16,148 bases of DNA from an uncultured Oscillospiraceae bacterium (GTDB lineage Bacteria > Bacillota > Clostridia > Oscillospirales > Acutalibacteraceae), in the NCBI GenBank assembly GCA_900553525.1, contig USDZ01000020.1:1-16148 (forward strand), written 5' to 3'. Shown piece by piece: positions 1 through 6,188 of this stretch; the stretch's first letter is position 1; the number at the start of each line of letters is the position of its first letter. The notes beneath the pieces were generated by a model that worked only from the letters and a program-made list of their open reading frames with translations, did not search any database and had not been told where the DNA came from. A program made the translations under genes and the position numbers.

Positions 1-1365
1 AAAATCATTGAATACGGCGGGGAGGGAGTTAAAACTTTGTCGGTGCCCGAACGGGCGACCATCACCAATATGGGCGCCGAACTGGGTGCCTCGACCTCGA
101 TTTTTCCTTCCGATGAGATTACCAGAGCGTTTATGAAAGCGCAGGGAAGGGAGGCCGACTGGGTTCCGCTGGCCCCCGACGACGACGCGGTGTACGACGA
201 GGTGGTGGACATCGATCTGTCCGCCCTTCGTCCTCTCGCCGCTTGCCCGCATTCCCCCGACGCGGTCAAAGCGGTGGAAGAGATCGGACCGATCAAGATC
301 GATCAATGCTGCATTGGCTCCTGTACCAATTCGTCGCTTTATGATATGCTTAAGGTGGCCGCTATTCTCAAAGGTAAGACCATACATCCGGATGTGAGTC
401 TGTCCATCGCGCCTGGTTCCAAACAGGTGTTCCATATGCTGGCAGAAAACGGAGCCCTGGCCGATTTGATCGCGGCGGGCGCCCGTATCCTCGAATGCGC
501 CTGCGGCCCCTGCATCGGTATGGGCCAGTCTCCGAATTCCGGGGGGATTTCCCTGCGGACCTTTAACCGCAATTTCGAAGGCCGGTCGGGTACAGCCGAT
601 GCCCAGGTTTATCTGGTTAGTCCCGAAACCGCCGCGGCTTCGGCTTTAACCGGCGTCTTTACCGACCCCCGGTCTCTTGGAGAAATGCCGGAGATTAAAA
701 TGCCGGAATCTTTTCTGATTAACGACAACATGATTGTTCCTCCCGCCCCGGAAGACGAAATGGATGATGTGGAAATTCTCCGGGGTCCCAACATCAAACC
801 CTTCCCGGTGACGCATCCTCTCGATGAGGCAATAGAGGCAAAGGTTCTGCTCAAGGTGGGAGACAATATCACTACCGACCATATCATGCCCGCGGGAGCG
901 AAGATCCTGCCCCTTCGTTCCAACATTCCTGCTATTTCGGAGCATTGTTTCGTTCGGTGCGATCCCGATTTCCCGGCCCGTTGCAAAGCGGAGGGAAAAG
1001 GCATCATCATCGGCGGGACCAACTACGGACAGGGGAGTTCGCGTGAACATGCGGCCCTCGCTCCTTTATATTTGGGAATTAAAGCTGTAATTGTCAAATC
1101 CTTTGCCCGTATCCATGTAGCCAATTTGATCAATGCGGGCATCTTGCCGCTGACATTTGCAAACGAGGCGGATTATGATCGGATTTCTTTCGGAGACAAG
1201 TTGTGTTTGCCCGATATCCGCCGTCGTCTGGATAAGGGGGAGCCGGTGGTTTTGGAAAACCGGACGACTGGTGAAGAAATCCCGCTTGCTGCCTCTTTTT
1301 CCCGTCGTCAGGTGGAGATGCTGCTTGCAGGCGGTCTGCTCAATTACACACGGGACCAGGGCTGA
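1..1365 (+). CDS. Aconitate hydratase, 3' part (5' end outside window)
   Basis: Aconitase interconverts citrate and isocitrate through cis-aconitate, using a [4Fe-4S] cluster in the cytoplasm. The frame is open from base 1, so the gene starts upstream; 454 C-terminal residues are visible, and perhaps 190 are missing if this is the roughly 640-residue clostridial type. In fragment numbering, the cluster cysteines are C108 (in CCIGSCTNSS) and C168 and C171 (in CACGPCIGMG). The C-terminal swivel domain carries NYGQGSSREHAAL, with the catalytic-type serine, followed by a conserved KSFARIHVANLINAG stretch. An apparent TTG start at 37 is internal, because conserved aconitase sequence (KIIEYGGEGVKT) precedes it. 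rex follows 33 bases downstream on the same strand and may be co-transcribed. Homoaconitase or 3-isopropylmalate dehydratase is less likely, because both domains are fused in one chain with aconitase-type motifs. Confidence 0.93.
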   Translation, partial: KIIEYGGEGVKTLSVPERATITNMGAELGASTSIFPSDEITRAFMKAQGREADWVPLAPDDDAVYDEVVDIDLSALRPLAACPHSPDAVKAVEEIGPIKIDQCCIGSCTNSSLYDMLKVAAILKGKTIHPDVSLSIAPGSKQVFHMLAENGALADLIAAGARILECACGPCIGMGQSPNSGGISLRTFNRNFEGRSGTADAQVYLVSPETAAASALTGVFTDPRSLGEMPEIKMPESFLINDNMIVPPAPEDEMDDVEILRGPNIKPFPVTHPLDEAIEAKVLLKVGDNITTDHIMPAGAKILPLRSNIPAISEHCFVRCDPDFPARCKAEGKGIIIGGTNYGQGSSREHAALAPLYLGIKAVIVKSFARIHVANLINAGILPLTFANEADYDRISFGDKLCLPDIRRRLDKGEPVVLENRTTGEEIPLAASFSRRQVEMLLAGGLLNYTRDQG

Positions 1366-1398
1366 ATTCCGCCGCGCGCGACCAGGAGGTGACAGGAT

Positions 1399-2043
1399 AT
1401 GGCCAAGGGAGAGACGATTTCCATGTCGGTTGTCCGCCGTCTTCCCCGCTATTACCGATTCTTGTACGATCTGAAAGAAAATGGTGTGACCCGTATCTCG
1501 TCCAGAGAACTGTCTCAGCGAATGGGCCTGACCGCTTCTCAGATTCGGCAGGATTTAAACTGCTTCGGCGGATTCGGCCAACAGGGATATGGGTATATGG
1601 TGGAACAGTTGTATGCGGAAATCGGCCATATTCTCGGTATGGATCACCTGTCGGATACCGTTTTGCTAGGCGCCGGCAATATGGGCCGGGCTATCGCAAA
1701 CCATATGGATTTTGAAAACCGCGGCATACGCCTGGTTGGTATTTTTGATGATTCTCCGGAACTGATCGGACGGACTATCCGAGGGATGAAGGTTCAGCCT
1801 ATCAAGAATTTGGATAAGGTTTGTCGTATGAAAAAGCCAGAGGTTGCGATACTGTGTATTCCCAAAGAGGCGGCGCCGGGATTGGTGGAACGGCTGCTGA
1901 AAGCGGGTGTTCGAGGTTTCTGGAACTTCAGTCATTATGATATCAATTATTATCATCCCGGTGCTGTGGTGGAAAATGTCCATTTAGGGGACAGCCTGAT
2001 GACCCTTTCTTATCAGCTAAAAAAGGTGAATACGCCAGAGTGA
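1399..2043 (+). CDS. rex: Redox-sensing transcriptional repressor Rex
   Basis: Rex binds operator DNA when the NADH/NAD+ ratio is low and releases it when NADH builds up, controlling fermentation and respiration genes. At 214 residues it has the usual family length. The N-terminal winged helix includes SSRELSQRMGLTASQIRQDL (about residues 35-54), followed by the family FGGFGQQGYGY segment. A Rossmann NAD(H) domain begins at VLLGAGNMGRAIA (near residue 90), with acidic FDD after the second strand. The start is supported by a strong AGGAGGTGA ribosome binding site at 1384-1392, six bases before the ATG. It lies just downstream of the aconitase gene, which suggests but does not prove that Rex senses redox state for central carbon flux there. 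Confidence 0.95.
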   Translation: MAKGETISMSVVRRLPRYYRFLYDLKENGVTRISSRELSQRMGLTASQIRQDLNCFGGFGQQGYGYMVEQLYAEIGHILGMDHLSDTVLLGAGNMGRAIANHMDFENRGIRLVGIFDDSPELIGRTIRGMKVQPIKNLDKVCRMKKPEVAILCIPKEAAPGLVERLLKAGVRGFWNFSHYDINYYHPGAVVENVHLGDSLMTLSYQLKKVNTPE

Positions 2044-2045
2044 AA

Positions 2046-2074
2046 AACCCGGGGCACCCAAAATGCCCCGGGTT
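2046..2074. terminator. Shared hairpin terminator between rex and cotJC
   Basis: A perfect 11-bp GC-rich stem (AACCCGGGGCA at 2046-2056 with TGCCCCGGGTT at 2064-2074) and a 7-base loop begin three bases after the rex stop codon. On the minus strand the stem runs directly into five T residues, so it is a canonical intrinsic terminator for the cotJ operon. On the plus strand it lacks a clear T tract and may act more weakly for rex. Its place between two converging units supports a bidirectional role. Confidence 0.8.
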
Positions 2075-2183
2075 CAGCCTATTCATTCATGTATAGAAGG
2101 TTTAAACTGCCATTCTCCCTGGACCCCTGGGGGTGAACCCACTCTCTGCTGCTCCCAGTTTGACATTTCACTGTCCCAATAGA

Positions 2184-2801
2184 TCAGCAGGTTTTCTTTC
2201 CACAGTTCTTATCAAAACTGGGATTACAGGCATAGAAATTCTTGCTGTTGAGATGGTCGGTCGCGATCCGCAGCCCCTCGCCAAAGCGCTGGTAATGTAC
2301 GATCTCCCGTTCCCGCAGAAATTTCAGGGGATCGCGGATGTCCGGATCGTCGATAAGACGGAGCAGATTGTCGTAGGTGGTACGCGCCTTTTGCTCTGCT
2401 GCCATGTCCTCATGCATATCGGTGATGACGTCCCCTTTGCTCTGAATATAGTTGGCGGTCCAAGCGGCGCCGGATGCGGCCTGTGGCCAGATGCCGGCGG
2501 TATGATCGACAAAGTAGGTATCAAACCCCGACCGCACAATCTCTTCGGGGGTCATATTCCGGGTGAGTTGGTGTACCATAGCGGCAATCATCTCAAAGTG
2601 GGCCAATTCTTCTGTACCAATATCCGTCAGCAGGCCTTTTAATTCCGGATAGGGCATAGCATACCGCTGGCTCAGATACCGCATAGAAGCGCCGAGTTCC
2701 CCATCGGGTCCACCGTATTGGCTGATGATGATTTTTGCATATTTCGGGTTTGGTCGGGTGATTTTGACCGGATACTGTAATTTCTTTTCATACTCCCACA
2801 T
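2184..2801 (-). CDS. cotJC: Spore coat protein CotJC, manganese-catalase family
   Basis: CotJC is a ferritin-like, manganese-catalase family protein of the spore coat or its precursor layer, proposed to handle peroxide. It has 205 residues. Metal-ligand type motifs are visible on the helices: TEELAHFEMIAAM (about 63-75), AAEQKARTTYDNLL and REREIVHYQ. The C-terminus carries the NFYACNPSFDK segment, resembling the end of clostridial homologues as I recall them, but continues into a short tail with two more cysteines (ending NCGKKTC). An AAGGAGGG ribosome binding site (2809-2816) sits seven bases before the ATG at 2801. The stop of cotJB lies three bases upstream, so the genes are likely translated together. 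Expression is probably confined to sporulation. Confidence 0.94.
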   Translation of the reverse strand: MWEYEKKLQYPVKITRPNPKYAKIIISQYGGPDGELGASMRYLSQRYAMPYPELKGLLTDIGTEELAHFEMIAAMVHQLTRNMTPEEIVRSGFDTYFVDHTAGIWPQAASGAAWTANYIQSKGDVITDMHEDMAAEQKARTTYDNLLRLIDDPDIRDPLKFLREREIVHYQRFGEGLRIATDHLNSKNFYACNPSFDKNCGKKTC

Positions 2802-2804
2802 GGA

Positions 2805-3059
2805 TTAACCCTCCTTGTAATCCCAGGGCCACGGATTGCATACCCATGTCCACCGGTCGCCGCTAACTTGATTGCTGGTAACGATATAAGGACCGAACTG
2901 GCGCTCATATTCCGCAACGAGTTCCGCCCTTTTTTCCTGCATTTCCCGACGTTTTTCCATAGCCTGCATGTCGTCGCAATGGGTGTCCAAATACAGTCCC
3001 ATCTCTAAAATCGAGAAATCATAAGCGTGGATACGGCACCGCATCGTTTTTTCATCCAC
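2805..3059 (-). CDS. cotJB: Spore coat protein CotJB
   Basis: CotJB is a small (84-residue) spore-coat protein made with CotJA and CotJC in the mother cell; its biochemical role is unknown. The sequence shows family features: an N-terminal helix with YDFSILEMGLYLDTH, a charged lysine/arginine/glutamate helix, then the ending FGPYIVTSNQVSGDRWTWV...PWPW. The start is GTG at 3059, supported by an AGGAGG site eight bases upstream. It overlaps the 3' end of cotJA by eight bases, and three bases separate it from cotJC, consistent with one tightly coupled operon. Confidence 0.92.
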   Translation of the reverse strand: MDEKTMRCRIHAYDFSILEMGLYLDTHCDDMQAMEKRREMQEKRAELVAEYERQFGPYIVTSNQVSGDRWTWVCNPWPWDYKEG

Positions 3060-3336
3060 AGTTGACCCCTCCTACCATCCAAGGCTTATTCAATTCGGGA
3101 AAAATGGTTCCCTGGCAGAAACCTTCCTGAGGCTCATAAATGGTGTTCAGCCTCTGTATGGGCACATACGCCATGGCCAGTGCCATTGGTTGGCCGTCCG
3201 GCGTACATTCTACAGCCGCGGCCGGAACAGTTGTTGCTGGACTGCCGATAGAGGACCGACGGTTTCCAGGACATTGCCCGGAACGGTTTACTCGCGTCAT
3301 GTGATAGTGATTCATGCCGCAATGCTTGTTATCCAA
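3052..3336 (-). CDS. cotJA: Spore coat-associated protein CotJA
   Basis: CotJA is needed with CotJC for assembly of these proteins into the spore coat in Bacillus subtilis. The diagnostic part is C-terminal: LAMAYVPIQRLNTIYEPQEG, then a GTIFPELNKPW motif. The N-terminal 35 residues are poorly conserved and rich in His, Cys, Asn and Arg. I place the start at TTG 3336 (94 residues), because the AAAAGGAGAG ribosome binding site (3345-3354) lies ten bases upstream. A longer reading from TTG 3357 would put that site inside the coding sequence, and the nearer ATG at 3343 is out of frame and stops after four codons. It is the first gene of the cotJ operon. Confidence 0.88.
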   Translation of the reverse strand: MDNKHCGMNHYHMTRVNRSGQCPGNRRSSIGSPATTVPAAAVECTPDGQPMALAMAYVPIQRLNTIYEPQEGFCQGTIFPELNKPWMVGGVNCG

Positions 3337-3384
3337 AGCGCATACTCTCCTTTTCAATAATATGGTTGGGCGCGGTTCTCTATC

Positions 3385-3392
3385 AGTTTATG
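3385..3392 (-). promoter_or_regulatory. Possible sporulation-sigma -10 element for cotJA
   Basis: About 50 bases upstream of cotJA, the minus strand reads CATAAACT, close to the SigE -10 consensus (CATACAHT). The cotJ operon of B. subtilis is SigE-dependent, which makes this attractive. No good -35 match is found at 13-15 bases, so the call is weak and rests mostly on context. Confidence 0.25.
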
Positions 3393-3486
3393 AGTGTGTC
3401 CCACATTGGTGAATGGCGAAGGGTTCAGCCTGCACTCCCAAAGGAGAAATCCCGGCCGTTTTCGCAAAGAAAAAGTCCGGATGGAC

Positions 3487-3515
3487 TGGTGTTTTTCAAA
3501 AAGATGGTGTATACT
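3487..3515 (+). promoter_or_regulatory. Possible nagB promoter
   Basis: TATACT at 3510-3515 matches a SigA -10 hexamer 36 bases before the nagB start. The segment 17 bases upstream of it (3487-3492) is a poor -35 match, so a regulator or an extended contact might be needed. A short stem (AGTCC-GGAT-GGACT) lies just upstream at about 3475. Confidence 0.35.
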
Positions 3516-3551
3516 GGTCAAAGTAGAAATTACTAGAAAGGAAGACCGAAT

Positions 3552-4280
3552 ATGAATGTAAGAGTTTATGCCAGCAAGGAAGCTATCGGGGCTGCCGGCG
3601 CGACTTTGTTTGCCGCCACTGTTATCGCTAAGCCGGATTGTGTCTTGGGATTGGCGACGGGTTCCACTCCCATTCCGACTTATCAGAAAATGGCGGAACT
3701 CTATCGGGAAGGCGCTGTGGATTATTCTCATGTGACGACCTTTAACCTGGACGAATATGTGGGACTCGGGCATGATCACGATCAAAGCTATTACTATTTC
3801 ATGCACGACAACCTGTTTCAACATATCAATATTCCCGAAGAGAGCATCCATGTTCTCTCCGGCACCGCATCGGATCCGGAAAAAGAATGCGCGGACTACG
3901 AAAAAATGATCGATGAAGCCGGAGGTATTGACCTGCAAATCCTTGGGATCGGCCGGAACGGCCATATTGCCTTCAATGAACCCACCACCGTGTTCCCGCC
4001 GAAAACGCATGTGGTAAACCTGACGGAAAGTACGATCGACGCCAATAAACGCTTTTTTGCCGATGTCAAAGACGTTCCCCGGCAGGCTTTGACCATGGGG
4101 ATTGGCTCGATTATGAAGGCGCGGGCGATCTTGATTATCGCCACCGGAGCGGACAAGGCGCAAGCGGTCAAGGATATGATCCAAGGGCCGGTGGATCCGC
4201 AGTGTCCGGCGTCCATCCTTCAACTTCACCCGCATGTCACGGTTATGCTGGACGAGCCGGCTGCCTCTCTGCTCGGATAA
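3552..4280 (+). CDS. nagB: Glucosamine-6-phosphate deaminase
   Basis: NagB converts glucosamine 6-phosphate to fructose 6-phosphate and ammonia, feeding amino sugars from wall or mucin breakdown into glycolysis. It has 242 residues, typical for the monomeric-type Gram-positive enzyme. Visible motifs are the phosphate-binding LATGSTP (34-40), FNLDEYVGL with catalytic D67, and GIGRNGHIAFNEP, with H138 and E143 of the ring-opening triad. Asn stands at 136, where the E. coli enzyme has Asp; other Gram-positive NagB proteins also have Asn here. AAAGGAAG seven bases before the ATG supports the start. No nagA or PTS gene is adjacent, so it appears to be a lone gene. No riboswitch-like leader was recognised. 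Confidence 0.95.
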   Translation: MNVRVYASKEAIGAAGATLFAATVIAKPDCVLGLATGSTPIPTYQKMAELYREGAVDYSHVTTFNLDEYVGLGHDHDQSYYYFMHDNLFQHINIPEESIHVLSGTASDPEKECADYEKMIDEAGGIDLQILGIGRNGHIAFNEPTTVFPPKTHVVNLTESTIDANKRFFADVKDVPRQALTMGIGSIMKARAILIIATGADKAQAVKDMIQGPVDPQCPASILQLHPHVTVMLDEPAASLLG

Positions 4281-4335
4281 GCGATCGTTTTACGGGGAAC
4301 TCCCGCACTCGACAAATCCCGTATTCATCAAATAT

Positions 4336-4355
4336 AAAAAACGCCGACTCAGGCG
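4336..4355 (-). terminator. Weak intrinsic terminator, minus strand
   Basis: On the minus strand a short stem (CGCC, six-base loop, GGCG) is followed directly by six T residues. The stem is only four base pairs, so efficiency is doubtful. It would end transcription coming from the nucleotidyltransferase region toward nagB. Confidence 0.35.
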
Positions 4356-4420
4356 GCTGCTCATAAAACAGGTCTTACAAAACAGGCATTATAGCAGTTG
4401 CCGGATAAGGGGTACTGACA

Positions 4421-4457
4421 ACAAGGGTATGTACCTTTACGGGTATCATACCCTTGT
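4421..4457. repeat. Inverted repeat, 11-bp arms
   Basis: ACAAGGGTATG (4421-4431) is exactly complementary to CATACCCTTGT (4447-4457), with a 15-base loop that itself contains a further GGGTAT copy. The stem could form a stable hairpin in RNA from either strand. It has no strong T tract on either side, so it is not a clear terminator. Confidence 0.7.
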
Positions 4458-4483
4458 GTTTTGCCCAAACAGAGCAAATAACA

Positions 4484-4551
4484 GAAAGAAAACGGCTTAT
4501 CAAGGTTAAGATGAAAGGGCTGCGCCCGACCTTGACAAGCCGTTTTCTTTC
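4484..4551. repeat. Long inverted repeat, 23-bp arms
   Basis: The arms at 4484-4506 and 4529-4551 pair over 23 positions with a single mismatch (4499 against 4536). The 22-base loop contains GGGC-TGC-GCCC, which can extend the fold. Each arm carries GAAAGAAAACGGCTT or its complement. In both directions the outer ends are A/T-rich, as in a bidirectional terminator. Length and near-perfection suggest a functional RNA or a transposon-associated structure, not chance. Confidence 0.75.
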
Positions 4552-4811
4552 CGCCTTTCGGCAGACAAGAGAACAATGTCCCCAAACGGCATTGCTCTCG
4601 AAAGATATGAAAGATAGTATGGTATTTGTTAGTATGTCGCTGTGTGCTCAAAAAGAGCTTGGATATGGAATGATATTGCCTTCTCCGAAAACGCCCGCAC
4701 ATAGGGGAAATCATACGATTTTCGACCTTTTTAATGTCCGTTTTGGTATATCCAGTTTACAGATTGTTTTAGCCCATCTATTGTTTTGGTTTCTAATACC
4801 AAACACCATAA

Positions 4812-5593
4812 TTATCCCTTACTTCTTTCCAATTCTTTCTCTAATACATCTGCAAAGCACTGTATCGGCTCTGCAAGCGTCTCTGCATAATCCAAAACAT
4901 TTTTATCGTTTTTATATTTGTTCGGATTATTCCTAACCTCTACAGCTCTTGCAAGAGCCTCGGCACACGGGCATAGATTTTCTTTTAATACCCATTTACC
5001 CGCCGCTGTTTTGGAAATAATCTTTCCGGTACGCAAGGTATATAGACATCTTGAAATATCAAGAAGCCAACCGAAAGAATAGAAACTCCGTCTCGTCTTT
5101 TGCACATATCTTCGTATTGTTTCATAATGCCTTTGTATATTGACCTTCAACTCATCAAACGTTGGGCGAGTAAAATTATTTCTTATATCATTTCCGTATA
5201 TTAGAATGCCACTGTCAAGTAATTCACTCATGCAAAAAGCATCAAAATCATATTTGTCCGTGATCTTCTCTCCACTTGTACCCCAATATACAACTCGGTC
5301 TTTTTTTCCGAAAGAAATGAGTCCAAAGTCAGCATGCCACCTTCAAAAGAACAGTAATAAGGATTATTTGGTTCTTCCTCAAGCAAAGTCTGACGTAGCC
5401 TTACAAGCTTCTTTGCTTGATCCTCGGATATCTGCTTCTCAGTTAGAACCAAAATATCAATATCGCTCCATCCGAGTTTGAAATCATTCAGAACGAAAGA
5501 ACCGTATATGTAGATAGAAGGAGCGCACTTGCTGAGAATACTGACAATACGTTGTTTCATTTTATAAATGGTAGATTGTAAATCTTTCATCAT
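4812..5593 (-). pseudogene. AadA-like aminoglycoside nucleotidyltransferase, frameshifted
   Basis: The family transfers AMP to aminoglycosides such as streptomycin or spectinomycin. The upstream part (5593 to 5228) carries the nucleotidyltransferase signature YGSFVLNDFKLGWSDIDIL (about residues 30-48), with paired catalytic aspartates. The downstream part (from 5231 to 4812) matches the helical AadA C-terminal domain, including LDISRCLYTLRTGKIISKTAAG. They are in different frames, broken at an A7 run on the coding strand (5301-5307). One extra A, or a -1 ribosomal slip at A AAA AAG, restores SEKKDRVVYWG and a 260-residue protein, the usual family length. The gene is AT-rich compared with its neighbours, suggesting transfer. 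It starts at ATG 5593, sharing ATGA with an upstream fragment. Substrate is not predictable; it could be an uncharacterised relative. Confidence 0.75.
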
Positions 5594-5712
5594 GCCTCAC
5601 CATCCTTCCGGTATTTCTTCGACGCGTACGTTTCTTTATTCCGTTCCTTCGCCATCCAATAGGCATTCTGCAAGGCGAGCATGACGTCATCTCTGTCATG
5701 CTCGAGCAGTCT
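5590..5712 (-). pseudogene. C-terminal fragment of an unrecognised protein, coupled to the AadA-like gene
   Basis: About 39 residues read as a protein-like helix-rich tail (LLEHDRDDVMLALQNAYWMA then KERNKETYASKKYRKDGEA) and end in a TGA that shares ATGA with the start of the AadA-like gene. Such a four-base overlap is typical of translational coupling, so this was probably the last part of a real gene in the same operon. Upstream of about 5712 the same frame turns into Arg/Ser/Cys-rich sequence that looks antisense or decayed, and a coding fragment on the opposite strand begins there. I do not recognise the family. The 5' part seems lost. Confidence 0.4.
5677..5703. repeat. Inverted repeat at a strand-switch point
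   Basis: GAGCATGAC (5677-5685) is exactly complementary to GTCATGCTC (5695-5703), with a nine-base loop. A perfect ten-base palindrome, ATGACGTCAT (5681-5690), lies partly within it. The repeat is placed where a minus-strand coding fragment gives way to a plus-strand one. Confidence 0.6.
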
Positions 5713-5894
5713 CCAAGCTTGCCGCCGCACTCGGCGAAGTAAACTTCTTGATCTCCGAGGATGAAGAGTTTGCGCTGCAAGCCCAGCAGACCCATGGCTA
5801 TAAGGGAGCGAGACAGGCGAAAAAATTGGTTGCGGATATTTCTGCGTTCCTTGCCGATGGTGAATACGGCCTTGTGAACGAGCGCTACCGATAA
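5685..5894 (+). pseudogene. Fragment of an unrecognised protein, plus strand
   Basis: A frame open from 5685 and ending in TAA at 5892-5894 encodes an acidic/lysine-rich, protein-like stretch from 5715: KLAAALGEVNFLISEDEEFA, continuing through QTHGYKGARQAKKLVADISA to LADGEYGLVNERYR. It contains no ATG, and an in-frame TGA lies at 5682, so a start codon and N-terminus are missing. The composition is far more protein-like than the opposite strand in the same place. I cannot name the family. It looks like the last 60 residues of a gene truncated by rearrangement. Confidence 0.4.
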
Positions 5895-6188
5895 GAGCAG
5901 CGGGCACGGAGTACAGGATGTGTAGATTCGTCTCAAATATATCGACTTCCTGAAAACCTCCTTTAAGAAGTAATCGGCCATACGGCAGAAAGAAGAACAG
6001 CCTGACTTCACGCCACGCTGTTTTTCTTGAATTACTGCAAAGCTTATTTGAATACAAGCTCCCCTCAGACACGGGTCATGTGATTTACCACCCTGCAAAA
6101 CCGAACCGTGCCGTTTCTTTTTATGCCGATCGTTCACGCGTCCGAAAACCAAACGATAACGTCCGCGGCTCTTTTTATCTTTTTTCGG
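5895..6188. other. Non-coding or decayed stretch, no supported gene
   Basis: These 294 bases lie between the plus-strand fragment and the 3' end of the phosphatase-family gene. Both strands have open but low-quality frames (Ser/Cys/Arg-rich on the minus strand). A Shine-Dalgarno-like AAAGGAGG on the minus strand (about 5957-5964) is not followed by a start codon at a suitable distance. I see no RNA gene or convincing terminator. Confidence 0.45.

Larger units (their letters stand above)
4281..4811. other. Intergenic accessory stretch with inverted repeats, no intact gene
   Basis: These 531 bases after nagB contain no coding region I can support. They hold a weak minus-strand terminator (4336-4355) and two clear inverted repeats (4421-4457 and 4484-4551, listed separately). 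Base composition becomes visibly AT-rich from about 4600, continuing into the neighbouring nucleotidyltransferase gene and unlike nagB. An open reading frame across 4454-4936 is probably spurious, because it spans the long inverted repeat and the end of the next gene. The stretch reads as the flank of an acquired element. Confidence 0.5.

Noticed and set aside
2133..2642. A 169-codon plus-strand open frame
   Set aside because: It is antisense to cotJC and has no supporting start signal.
2067..3431. GGGTTCAGCCT present near both ends of the cotJ operon (about 2070 and 3421)
   Set aside because: An 11-base match with no extension either side; one copy lies partly in the terminator. It is too short to call direct repeats.
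3957..3959. Asn where E. coli NagB has a catalytic-triad Asp
   Set aside because: Other Gram-positive NagB enzymes have Asn in this position, so it is not a defect.
3354..4235. A 293-codon minus-strand open frame over nagB
   Set aside because: It is a shadow of nagB, which has a full motif set and a ribosome site.
4454..4936. A 160-codon plus-strand open frame
   Set aside because: It runs across the 23-bp inverted repeat and then antisense to the end of the AadA-like gene, with no ribosome site or recognisable domain.
5562..6152. A 196-codon minus-strand open frame
   Set aside because: Ser/Cys/Arg-rich composition with no motif, and it competes with better protein-like fragments in other frames. 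I treat the region as decayed.
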